Below are positions 1-7,718 of a stretch of DNA of 35,117 nt, piece by piece. The first letter of the stretch is position 1. Every line of letters starts with the position of its first letter. The stretch is from Lishizhenia sp. (GTDB lineage: Bacteria; Bacteroidota; Bacteroidia; Flavobacteriales_D; Crocinitomicaceae), in assembly GCA_007117355.1 (NCBI GenBank), contig SKGS01000250.1, positions 1-35,117 of the forward strand, in the 5' to 3' direction. Under the pieces are notes generated by a model. That model searched no databases, was not told where the DNA came from, and saw nothing but the letters and a program-made list of their open reading frames with translations. A program made the position numbers and the translations under genes.

Positions 1-131
1 AGTTTGTTGGAGTGAATGATACGTTCGGGGAAAGTGGAACGCCAGATGAATTAATGGCAAAATATGGTATTGATACGAAAGATGTCGTTGCTGCGTGTAA
101 ACGAGTTCTGGAAAGAAAATATAATGGATAG
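1..131 (+). CDS. transketolase C-terminal subunit, 3' end only
   Basis: The frame starting at base 3 is open from the window edge and ends in TAG at 129-131, leaving 42 codons. The visible peptide contains GVNDTFGESGTPDELMAKYG followed by a short helix ending RVLERKYNG. This is the characteristic C-terminus of transketolase or the separate C-terminal (pyrimidine-binding plus C-terminal domain) subunit of split transketolases, in the non-oxidative pentose phosphate pathway. In split enzymes the partner N-terminal subunit would lie upstream, outside the window. The stop codon overlaps the start of the following aminotransferase, so the two are probably translationally coupled. The assignment rests only on this tail, so transketolase versus a related 1-deoxyxylulose-5-phosphate synthase-like enzyme cannot be fully separated, though the tail fits transketolase best. 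Confidence 0.8.
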   Translation, partial: FVGVNDTFGESGTPDELMAKYGIDTKDVVAACKRVLERKYNG

Positions 132-1329
132 CAAAAGTTACTCAGCCAATCAGGAACAATTCTTACGATTACAAGGACAAACAAGTCTGTTTCCTTTTTT
201 GATTGAAGTAGATTACGCAAATGGTCCTTATATTTTTGATAAATCAGGTAAGCGTTACACCGATATGATTTCAGGTGTTGCCGTAAACAATATCGGTCAC
301 AATCATCCGAAAGTGGTTGATGCTATTCAAAATCAATTAAATAAACATCTTCACGTGATGGTTTATGGTGAGTTTGTTCAAGATGCTCCGCTCCAAATGG
401 CTGAACGTTTAACGCAAGTTCTTCCAGAACAATTAAATAGTGTTTATACTGTTAACTCAGGAACAGAAGCGAACGAAGCAGCAATAAAATTAGCAAAAAG
501 AGTTACCAAACGTACAGAGATTGTTGCTTGTTTTGGTGCTTATCACGGATCCACAAATGGTTCTTTAAGTATCTCCGCTAATGAGCTAAAAAAAACGGCA
601 TATCGACCTTTGCTTCCCGATATTCGTTTTATTCGTCACAATCAATTGGAGGATTTAACTGCAATTACCGAAAAAACAGCAGGGGTTATTATAGAACCAG
701 TGCAAGGTGATGCGGGGGTGCGAGTTGCATCAAAAGAATATTTAATTGCTCTCAGAAAAAGGTGTGATGAAGTAGGCGCATTATTGATTTATGATGAGAT
801 TCAATGCGGTATAGGTCGAACTGGAAAAATGTTTGCATTTGAACATTCAGGAGTAGCACCAGACATTCTAACTTTAGGAAAAGCGTTAGGCGGAGGTATG
901 CCAATTGGCGCGCTAGTTAGCGATAAAAAGAATTTAGATTTATTCACGCATCATCCAATGTTGGGACACATTACAACTTTTGGTGGTCATCCAATGGTTT
1001 GTGCAGCAGCAGCAGCATGTTTAAATGTAATGTCAACAGAAATTAACTTTGCTGAAATTGAGGAAAAAGGGAGATGGATGGAGCAACAGTTCTCAAAAAT
1101 AAATGAGATTGTCGAAATTCGCAGAATTGGGCTAATGTTTGCAATTGATATGGTTAATACAGAACGTGTTTCAAAAATTGTAAATCGCTGTTTAGAACTT
1201 GGAATTATCACGTTTTGGTTTTTATCTCATCCTAATAGTTTTAGGCTAAGCCCACCGTTGAATATGACTTGGGAAGAACTCAAAGAGGCAACCAATTTGA
1301 TAGTGAAAGGGGTAGAAGAAACGAAGTGA
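124..1329 (+). CDS. class III aminotransferase (aspartate aminotransferase family protein)
   Basis: A 401-residue PLP-dependent class III aminotransferase, the fold of acetylornithine, ornithine and 4-aminobutyrate aminotransferases. The PLP-binding Asp lies in YDEIQCGIGRTGK (Asp224) and the Schiff-base Lys in LTLGKALGGGMPIGAL (Lys253). The glycine-rich cofactor-phosphate segment VNSGTEANEAAIKLAK is also present. Length matches the family. The frame is open further upstream to base 64, but the ATG at 124 begins a normal N-terminus and overlaps the preceding transketolase stop by eight bases; the extra upstream codons would be antisense to nothing but lie entirely inside the transketolase gene. 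The true substrate cannot be read from sequence; Bacteroidota carry several such enzymes annotated only as aspartate aminotransferase family. No arginine or lysine biosynthesis genes adjoin it. Confidence 0.9.
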   Translation: MDSKSYSANQEQFLRLQGQTSLFPFLIEVDYANGPYIFDKSGKRYTDMISGVAVNNIGHNHPKVVDAIQNQLNKHLHVMVYGEFVQDAPLQMAERLTQVLPEQLNSVYTVNSGTEANEAAIKLAKRVTKRTEIVACFGAYHGSTNGSLSISANELKKTAYRPLLPDIRFIRHNQLEDLTAITEKTAGVIIEPVQGDAGVRVASKEYLIALRKRCDEVGALLIYDEIQCGIGRTGKMFAFEHSGVAPDILTLGKALGGGMPIGALVSDKKNLDLFTHHPMLGHITTFGGHPMVCAAAAACLNVMSTEINFAEIEEKGRWMEQQFSKINEIVEIRRIGLMFAIDMVNTERVSKIVNRCLELGIITFWFLSHPNSFRLSPPLNMTWEELKEATNLIVKGVEETK

Positions 1330-1444
1330 GTTTTAAGATAATTGTTAGTATGATTATTTCTCATCGAATTCATAAGGTTAATGACTGATTGAGGTAAAAG
1401 TTAATTAAATCATCTAAATTTGATGGCAAATATTTACTTATACT

Positions 1445-2734
1445 TTGGCTAAAAATAGACGAAAATTCATTCAAATACTTAAATGGAGCTGTATTAGTTT
1501 CCTAATTTTTACCATAGGTTTTGGAATTTATTTCTGGCAAATATTTAACTTGAACGAAGACGATTGTTCCAAATTGTATTATTACACCATAAAGTCTGTT
1601 CCTTTTCAAAATAAAAGTCCCAGATACATCTCCTTTGTTAGCAGTTATGAAAAAACCGAAAACATATATTTCGGCAAAGCCAGAATGAAAGCGCGAGGCG
1701 GCTCTTCAGCTGATTACCCGAAACACAATTTTGCAATCGAATTCCCAGATAAAATTTCTATTGCAGGAATGCCAAGAGATGATGATTGGATACTTTGTGC
1801 ATCATATATCGATCGCTCTTTTTTGAGACATAAACTGTCTTTTGACCTTTTTATGCAATTTGATGAAAAGAACATAGCTCCGAAAACCGATTATCTAGAA
1901 GTATTTCGAAACTTTCGCTATCATGGTCTATATGTCGTTATGGAGAGAATGGATGCCAAGCGCTTAAAAGTGGATAAAGCGGATAGAACCGCTAGAATTT
2001 TTAAAGAACCAGTAGTTTTTATTCATCCATCTATTCCTACTAAAGGAAGTAACCCATTCAAGCCAGGTGATCTACACCATCAAAAGTTTCCGAAGTTTGA
2101 AAAAGAGAACAATACCTCTGAAATGGAAACTATTAGAAATTTCATCGTTGATACTGATGATTCTATTTTTTTCTGTCCTAATAATGGAGTCTCAAATTAT
2201 TTTGATTTAAAAAGCATTATTGATTGGCATATTCTTCTTTTGCTAACACATAATGAAGATGGAGTAATCAAGAATTTCATTTTGTTTAAACAAAATGAAG
2301 CAGCAAAATACAGCGTAGCACCTTGGGATTATGACCATTCATTCGGAAGAGATGGCGACTCAGAACCCCATCAATCAGGCATAATAGATGTTTCTCGAAA
2401 TACACTTTTAGCTCGGTTATTAACCAATGAAGATTATAAAATTAATCTTGCGAAACGATATAATGAATTGGTTAAAAAGGAAATCATAAGCAACAAAAAC
2501 TTACTAGAAAATATTGATTTAACAACGAAAAAAATAAGAGATCTCGTTGAAAGAAATAATGAACGTTGGCCACATGATGACCTATATTTTGATAGTGTAA
2601 CGTTTGAGCAAGAAATTGAATTAATAAAATCTTGGATACCGAAACAACTATTGCTTCTAGATGAATACTTCAATAATATTCTTTTTCTGTGCAATGATTC
2701 AATGTTTAACTTTATACCAAAATTGTTGAAATAG
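1445..2734 (+). CDS. CotH kinase family protein, membrane-anchored
   Basis: A 429-residue protein with one N-terminal membrane segment (about residues 12-33) followed by a CotH-like domain. Family signatures visible are ARGGSSADYPKHNFAIEF, GMPRDDDWILCASYIDRS, YHGLYVVMERM and APWDYDHSFGRDGDS. The last two correspond to the ErI and PWDyD motifs of CotH, an atypical secreted protein-kinase-like family first known from Bacillus spore coats. The helix suggests the domain faces the periplasm. The start is uncertain: TTG at 1445 is the only usual start codon before the membrane helix, since the frame is closed by TGA at 1421-1423. It lies inside a promoter-like sequence. Neighbours give no functional link. 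Role in this organism is unknown. Confidence 0.8.
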   Translation: MAKNRRKFIQILKWSCISFLIFTIGFGIYFWQIFNLNEDDCSKLYYYTIKSVPFQNKSPRYISFVSSYEKTENIYFGKARMKARGGSSADYPKHNFAIEFPDKISIAGMPRDDDWILCASYIDRSFLRHKLSFDLFMQFDEKNIAPKTDYLEVFRNFRYHGLYVVMERMDAKRLKVDKADRTARIFKEPVVFIHPSIPTKGSNPFKPGDLHHQKFPKFEKENNTSEMETIRNFIVDTDDSIFFCPNNGVSNYFDLKSIIDWHILLLLTHNEDGVIKNFILFKQNEAAKYSVAPWDYDHSFGRDGDSEPHQSGIIDVSRNTLLARLLTNEDYKINLAKRYNELVKKEIISNKNLLENIDLTTKKIRDLVERNNERWPHDDLYFDSVTFEQEIELIKSWIPKQLLLLDEYFNNILFLCNDSMFNFIPKLLK

Positions 2735-2860
2735 ATGGATTTTTCAAATATCAAGCATTGATTTTTCATATGTGACGAAAAATGTCATTGAATTACTCAC
2801 TGATTACTTACTTATTTATTGAATTTCAGCGACTTTATCAACGTAAATCAAAGTTTTACA

Positions 2861-3355
2861 TTACAACTTTAAAATTTTTATTTCTACTCTTCTATTGATA
2901 GCATGTAATTTTTCTTTCTCAAAGTCTGTTTCAACTTGTTGAATTATTTCTTCTGGAATCACAGGGTCGTATTCTCCATAACCTTTAACTTCAATTCTCT
3001 CACTTTTTATACCCATTTTTTGTATTAAAAGGCTTTTTATTTGCACTGCTCGCTTTTCTGAAATACTTTCATTGTAAGTTGCACTTCCTCTATAGTCGGT
3101 GTGTGTACCTAATTCAACTACAAAGCTAGGATGAGAAGCTAGGAAATTTGCAATTACTTGAACAGAGTCATAATGCTTTGGATATATTCTGTTACCGCCG
3201 CCCAACGTAAAGTGAATAGTTGGTGCAAGAATTTTATCACCTACTTCAAAAGTTGTATCGGTAAATGATTTATAAATCCTTTCATTCGTTTGACCGTTCA
3301 GTAAAAAAACATTCCAAATAGTTAGAAAAATCAAGTATTTAATCGTATTTTTCAT
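2861..3355 (-). CDS. OmpA-family C-terminal domain protein, exported
   Basis: A 164-residue protein with a signal peptide (MKNTIKYLIFLTIWNVFLLNG, likely cut just before QTNER) and an OmpA C-terminal peptidoglycan-binding domain over about residues 55-164. Recognisable are ELGTHTDYRGSATYNESISE, the KRAVQIKSLLI helix, RIEVKGYGEYDPV and the terminal NRRVEIKI strand. The THTDYRG Asp and the NRRVE Arg are the diaminopimelate-contacting positions of the family. The ATG whose complement is at 3353-3355 was chosen because it begins exactly at the signal peptide; a longer frame to 3394 would place 13 odd residues before it. There is no beta-barrel and no lipobox, so this is a stand-alone soluble periplasmic OmpA domain rather than a classical porin. 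It is divergent from the gene at 3590. Confidence 0.88.
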   Translation of the reverse strand: MKNTIKYLIFLTIWNVFLLNGQTNERIYKSFTDTTFEVGDKILAPTIHFTLGGGNRIYPKHYDSVQVIANFLASHPSFVVELGTHTDYRGSATYNESISEKRAVQIKSLLIQKMGIKSERIEVKGYGEYDPVIPEEIIQQVETDFEKEKLHAINRRVEIKILKL

Positions 3356-3589
3356 GTTTGTATTGAGTCTTAATAACTGTTTACCAAAAAACACTAGTTA
3401 TTCTATTCATTTACTACAATATATATTCGAATATACGTATTTTTTTTATACTGTTTTGGTCTTATCTGATAATTCTAGTTTTACTTTGTTAGGTTATTTT
3501 AGAAAGATACAACGAATCGGAAATAGAGAAATTAGCGCAATGACTTTGTGGATTGAGGAAATTTTTGAATAATGAGTTAAAAAATAATA

Positions 3590-4474
3590 ATGTCAGAACT
3601 TATAAATAAACACACCTTGTTTTTGATAACACTTACATTTGTTATAAATGGCTATTGCTCAATTGTAACACCAAAATTAGATGTGCTTTTTTACGAAAGG
3701 GATACTTTACTTATTTCTAAGTTATACAAAGATGAAATATTAAAAACCATTGATAAAGATGAAGAGTTTAACAAGTATTACAGACCTAATCAATCGTATA
3801 AATACACCGCTTATTGGAAAATAGAACAGGGCAAATTATATTTGTTGAAAATCTCGAATTGCAGAAGTTATTTTTGTTCAAATGAAACGAGTAGCGACAC
3901 ATTAAACTTAAATGATTATCGGTTTTTCCGAAGAAAGAAAAAAAATGGAAAAATAGATTTAACTCCAAAAAATAAAACACTTTTTGTTCATGATAGGTTT
4001 GTTCTAAGGGGAGGGTGGATGCCCACTTATTTGATGGATTATGAGTTTCACTTCAAAAATAAGAGATTAAATAGTATTGACACTACCTATAATTATTTTG
4101 ACAACCCCGAAAGGCTGAAAAGATACAGTTTTCAACAAATTCATGATACAATTCTTGAAATTATACAAGACAATATTTTCATTCAACCTTCTGGTTTACC
4201 AACTAAAGTAATCGATTTTTCTTTGGCGGTTGGTGTTGCAAATGATGGTAAATTTGAATTCTTAGATATGTTTAATGTTTTTGATCGGAGCATACAAGAT
4301 ACAGTTGCTTTAGAAACTATTAACAAATTCATCGATATAAGTATGGTGGAGACAGTTTTGAAAAAATGTAAATGGGATGAAATGAAAAGTTTATCGAAAG
4401 ATAGTTTCATTTTTAACTTCGTTTTAAGGTTAGAAAAAAATGAATATGAGCTTATCTTCAAGTATTTCCATTGA
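3590..4474 (+). CDS. exported protein of unknown function
   Basis: A 294-residue protein that I do not recognise. Residues 1-25 form a signal peptide or membrane anchor (hydrophobic LFLITLTFVINGYCS). The rest is rich in Tyr, Lys, Asp and Phe with alternating strands, for example YKYTAYWKIEQGKLYLLKIS, and a cysteine pair in SNCRSYFCSNE that could form a disulfide in the periplasm. The stretch from about residue 195 to 294 (VIDFSLAVGVANDGKFEFLD then IDISMVETVLKKCKWDEM) resembles the general shape of periplasmic TonB-C-like repeats in Bacteroidota (a helix followed by a K.W.P-type turn), but without the diagnostic residues; this is a weak impression. The ATG at 3590 was taken as the first before the hydrophobic segment. 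It sits between divergent and convergent neighbours and is probably transcribed alone. Confidence 0.7.
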   Translation: MSELINKHTLFLITLTFVINGYCSIVTPKLDVLFYERDTLLISKLYKDEILKTIDKDEEFNKYYRPNQSYKYTAYWKIEQGKLYLLKISNCRSYFCSNETSSDTLNLNDYRFFRRKKKNGKIDLTPKNKTLFVHDRFVLRGGWMPTYLMDYEFHFKNKRLNSIDTTYNYFDNPERLKRYSFQQIHDTILEIIQDNIFIQPSGLPTKVIDFSLAVGVANDGKFEFLDMFNVFDRSIQDTVALETINKFIDISMVETVLKKCKWDEMKSLSKDSFIFNFVLRLEKNEYELIFKYFH

Positions 4475-4620
4475 AAAACTACAGTTATAAACTTCTTTGG
4501 AGATATTTTTAAAATTACTTTTTCCATTAAACTCATGATAGCACCGATTGAATTTAATTGCGTTTTTCAATCCAAATGTAGTAACGAACTATTTGGAGTG
4601 ATTTGTTTCAAGAAGCATAA

Positions 4621-6501
4621 TTAATCCACCAACACTTTTTGAACTATATGAAAACCCTTATCTCCTTTTACTTCGATAGTGTAGTGTCCTTTTGGCAAAT
4701 TATCTAAATTCATAGAAAAAAGATTGGTTCCAGGTTTTACCTTTTTCGCATAAACAGTTTGCATTAACTTTCCCGCCCCATCATAGAGGTTGAAATAACA
4801 AATTTGAGGTTGGTCGATTTCGAATTGCACATGAACAACCTCCTTTGTTGGATTTGGATAAACCTTTACAGTAGTTTTTGTTGTTTTTATCTCTTTAACA
4901 TCCAAAGACTCTAATGGCAAAAGCAATTTGGAAATCCACGTTCTTTGTTGATTAAGTTGTCCATAAGACCCTGAAAAATAAGCAATATTAGGCTCATTAT
5001 ATTTTACTTGAACGGTAGTATAATCTCCCCATCTATCCGTTGGTGAATCGAGCATGTTAATTACGCTAGTTCCTTCTTTTAAAATAGTTAAATCGGAGTA
5101 ACTATTATTTTCATAAATAACGCAAGCATTTCCTGGGAAATAATCTGGAGAGGTGTAATTAAAGCAAATAACTGCTGCATCACTTCCATTTCCAGGGTCA
5201 ATATAAGCAATAGTAGCATAACCCAACCCTAAAGTGTCATAACTAATTAAATTTACCTGTAAATCATTGTTGCCTTCAACATCAGATATTTTTCCGTGTA
5301 ATATACCTGCTTGATTATTAGAGAAATCTATAGAATTCATTACGAAATTAATTATTCCATTTTCATAGTATGCATCTTTGATGGTATTGTAATTTGTTTG
5401 AAGAAAAAGTCCTTCTGGTTGTTCTGTTCTAACAGGCATAGCATATTTAACAGGTGTTTGAATAAATGTGCTTTCTATTAGAAAATCGTCTTCATTATTT
5501 CCAGATACTTTCAAAAGGAAAAGAGTATCTTTCGGAGGGTAATTACCATCGATATCGGGAAAAGGACAGTCCAACGTTGAAAGAAAATACATAGCTGGTC
5601 CATATTGCGTTTTTCCTCCTTTTACTGGAATAACATTATAATAATGAATTTCCGATGGAATTGAAACATCAAAACCCGGATTAACAACATGATAACCAAA
5701 TTCTAAATCTTCTTCTCCTAAATAACCATCTTGTTTATTTATTTGAATTATTCGAGCACCATAAAAATCCCAAGTTGAAAAGTCTTCTAAATCTGCGAAG
5801 TTGGTAATTGAAATATACAAATTTTCATTATTGATTGCAATTGTTGGGTAATCTGACCAGGTGTTATCTTCAAGTAGATTGCCTTTAATACTATAAAAAT
5901 TCCATTCTCCACTTGGGTCATTGGTTTTTGAAAAACAAACAATTACTTCGTTGGTGGTATGATTATAACCAGTTAATAAAACCAAAATAAAACGATCTTC
6001 ATCTTGGTCGTATATTATTCTAGGGTCATATTTTGGACCAATAATCTGTAAAGAAGAGGTAAATTGAAACAAACTTCTATTCGAAATCAATTCATGTTGG
6101 CTATTGTAAATAGCAATTCTTGAATTCCGCACAACCATAATGTCTCCATTATTTGAAACAGCTATTCCATCATCGTTAGGAACACTATTACCATCAAAGG
6201 GACCTTCAAAACCATCAATTACTTGAACTTTTGGTGTGTCTCCAGAAAAGGTTCTATCCTCAGAAGAATCTGTATCAACTTCAATGCTCTCAGAAGCTAT
6301 TCCTTTTATACTATTGAGATTGGGATTATGGATTAATATCGGTGCAAAGTCAGGCTCATCTTCTGAAGGTTTATTAGGACTTATCGTTAAAAGTTTTTTT
6401 GTTGTAAATGAGTATGACTTTGTTTTTTCTTGACCTAAAGCAGGTAAACAGGCTAAAAAAATGGTCAAAAACACAAATGATATTCCTTGAATAATTTTCA
6501 T
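4621..6501 (-). CDS. T9SS type A sorting domain-containing secreted protein
   Basis: A 626-residue protein with a signal peptide (MKIIQGISFVFLTIFLACLP then ALGQ) and a C-terminal type IX secretion sorting domain. The domain covers about the last 75 residues: VKVYPNPTKEVVHVQFEI, then YFNLYDGAGKLMQTVYA, then LPKGHYTIEVKGDKG ending in KVLVD. This predicts export through the outer membrane and release or attachment at the cell surface. The middle has repeated aromatic and Asp-rich motifs (YDPRIIYDQDEDRFILVLLT, SDYPTIAINNENLYIS, DRWGDYTTVQVKY) suggesting a beta-propeller-like adhesin or binding fold; no protease, glycosidase or other catalytic motif was recognised. The start at 6501 is preferred because it begins right at the signal peptide; an in-frame ATG seven codons upstream (6522) is possible. 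A -7 promoter box lies at 6550-6557. Confidence 0.88.
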   Translation of the reverse strand: MKIIQGISFVFLTIFLACLPALGQEKTKSYSFTTKKLLTISPNKPSEDEPDFAPILIHNPNLNSIKGIASESIEVDTDSSEDRTFSGDTPKVQVIDGFEGPFDGNSVPNDDGIAVSNNGDIMVVRNSRIAIYNSQHELISNRSLFQFTSSLQIIGPKYDPRIIYDQDEDRFILVLLTGYNHTTNEVIVCFSKTNDPSGEWNFYSIKGNLLEDNTWSDYPTIAINNENLYISITNFADLEDFSTWDFYGARIIQINKQDGYLGEEDLEFGYHVVNPGFDVSIPSEIHYYNVIPVKGGKTQYGPAMYFLSTLDCPFPDIDGNYPPKDTLFLLKVSGNNEDDFLIESTFIQTPVKYAMPVRTEQPEGLFLQTNYNTIKDAYYENGIINFVMNSIDFSNNQAGILHGKISDVEGNNDLQVNLISYDTLGLGYATIAYIDPGNGSDAAVICFNYTSPDYFPGNACVIYENNSYSDLTILKEGTSVINMLDSPTDRWGDYTTVQVKYNEPNIAYFSGSYGQLNQQRTWISKLLLPLESLDVKEIKTTKTTVKVYPNPTKEVVHVQFEIDQPQICYFNLYDGAGKLMQTVYAKKVKPGTNLFSMNLDNLPKGHYTIEVKGDKGFHIVQKVLVD

Positions 6502-6549
6502 TTTTATATTTTTCAATAACATATTTCTAGAATTGAGTTTAAACTATAA

Positions 6550-6557
6550 CAAAGGTA
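6550..6557 (-). promoter_or_regulatory. putative -7 promoter box for the T9SS protein gene
   Basis: Read on the minus strand these bases are TACCTTTG, an exact match to the Bacteroidota -7 consensus TAnnTTTG. A possible -33 TTG lies at 6584-6586 (minus strand), somewhat far at 26 bases. The box is 27 bases ahead of the ATG at 6522 and 48 ahead of 6501, so it fits either start. Confidence 0.4.
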
Positions 6558-6686
6558 AATAATATTTAGCTATTGAAGCGGTACAATGAATCTAAAATCC
6601 CTATTAACCGAAGTCAGCGGCGAAGCGAATTTAAACTTTTTATAAAATCTAAAAGCAATAATTCCACAATACTAATTTTTATCAAT

Positions 6687-6694
6687 TATTTTTG
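6687..6694 (+). promoter_or_regulatory. putative -7 promoter box for folD
   Basis: TATTTTTG matches TAnnTTTG and ends 17 bases before the folD ATG, giving a predicted leader of about a dozen bases. No clear -33 TTG is present at the expected distance, and a T-rich match can arise by chance in such DNA. Confidence 0.35.
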
Positions 6695-6711
6695 TTGAAA
6701 GTTTTAAGGAA

Positions 6712-7590
6712 ATGCAAATTTTAGACGGTAAAACCACATCTGAAGAGATAAAAATTGAACTTAAAGAAGCTGTTGAACAACGAAAAATTGCTGGCAAGAA
6801 AACGCCTCATTTAGTAGCTGTTTTAGTTGGAAACGATGGTGGTTCATTGACTTATGTTGGCGCAAAAGTTAGAGCTTGTAAAGAAATTGGCTTTAATAGT
6901 ACGCTAATGCACCTTGAAGATAGCATTTCTGAAAATGAACTTTTAGATGTGGTGGAAAAGCTGAATAATGACGATGAAATTGACGGGTTTATTGTCCAAC
7001 TTCCATTACCCAAACATATTGACGAAAAAAAAATCACCTTAGCAATCAACCCAATGAAAGATGTGGATGGTTTTCATCCTACTAATCTTGGTAACATGGT
7101 ATTAAATCTACCTGGTTTTTTACCTGCTACTCCTGCTGGAATGATGGAGATGCTAAAAAGATATAACATCGAAACTTCTGGAAAACATTGTGTTGTAATT
7201 GGAAGGTCTCATATTGTTGGTTCACCAATGAGCATATTGATGGCCCGAAATACAAATCCAGGAAACTGTACCGTAACTTTAGCGCATAGCAGAACGCAAG
7301 ATTTAAAATCATTAACACTCCAAGCAGATATTATTGTGTCAGCTATTGGTTTACCTGGCTTCTTAACTGCCGATATGGTCAAAGATGGGGCTGTGGTATT
7401 AGATGTTGGAATTACGAGAGTAGCAGATGAAACCAAGAAAAATGGTTATCGAATTACAGGTGATGTAGATTTTGAAAGTGTAGCACCAAAAACTTCCTAC
7501 ATAACTCCCGTGCCTGGTGGTGTTGGCCCGATGACCATCGTTTCTCTCATGATGAACACGCTTCGCGCAATGGAATTAAATGGGAAGTAA
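6712..7590 (+). CDS. folD: bifunctional methylenetetrahydrofolate dehydrogenase / methenyltetrahydrofolate cyclohydrolase
   Basis: A 292-residue cytoplasmic enzyme that interconverts 5,10-methylene-, 5,10-methenyl- and 10-formyl-tetrahydrofolate, supplying one-carbon units for purines and formyl-methionine. Diagnostic motifs are [17 protein letters not shown] with the catalytic Tyr and Lys, the folate-site QLPLPKHI and KDVDGFHP, the nucleotide-binding [19 protein letters not shown] and the terminal [19 protein letters not shown]. Length is normal for FolD. The ATG at 6712 directly begins MQILDGK, the conserved N-terminus. It is divergent from the T9SS gene and has its own promoter box; uvrB follows 128 bases later with a separate box. 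Confidence 0.97.
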   Translation: MQILDGKTTSEEIKIELKEAVEQRKIAGKKTPHLVAVLVGNDGGSLTYVGAKVRACKEIGFNSTLMHLEDSISENELLDVVEKLNNDDEIDGFIVQLPLPKHIDEKKITLAINPMKDVDGFHPTNLGNMVLNLPGFLPATPAGMMEMLKRYNIETSGKHCVVIGRSHIVGSPMSILMARNTNPGNCTVTLAHSRTQDLKSLTLQADIIVSAIGLPGFLTADMVKDGAVVLDVGITRVADETKKNGYRITGDVDFESVAPKTSYITPVPGGVGPMTIVSLMMNTLRAMELNGK

Positions 7591-7706
7591 TGAGAAACTC
7601 ATTTTCGGTAGTACTATTAAATAGTTTTAGTTAGTACTTTCATGACTTTTAGGTTTTATTTCCTTGCTTTATCATTTATCTCACAAAGACACTACAAGAA
7701 AATACA

Positions 7707-7714
7707 TATCTTTG
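7707..7714 (+). promoter_or_regulatory. putative -7 promoter box immediately before uvrB
   Basis: TATCTTTG is an exact TAnnTTTG match and ends only four bases before the uvrB ATG at 7719. A -7 box here would put the transcription start at or within a few bases of the start codon, predicting a leaderless or near-leaderless mRNA. A -33 TTG is not evident. Confidence 0.5.
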
Positions 7715-7718
7715 AATT

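Noticed and set aside
3354-3572. 72-codon open frame opposite and beyond the OmpA-domain start
   Set aside because: Composition is Phe/Leu/Tyr-rich like AT-rich noncoding DNA, it has no leader, and it begins inside the antisense of a well-supported signal peptide.
4546-4572. Seven-base inverted repeat GATTGAA/TTCAATC as terminator between convergent genes
   Set aside because: The stem is weak, AT-rich, with a 13-base loop and no T run beyond it.
6599-6640. Short G+C-richer patch with CGAAGTCAGCGGCGAAGCG
   Set aside because: Too short to call as a repeat, with no partner arm or copy seen in the window.
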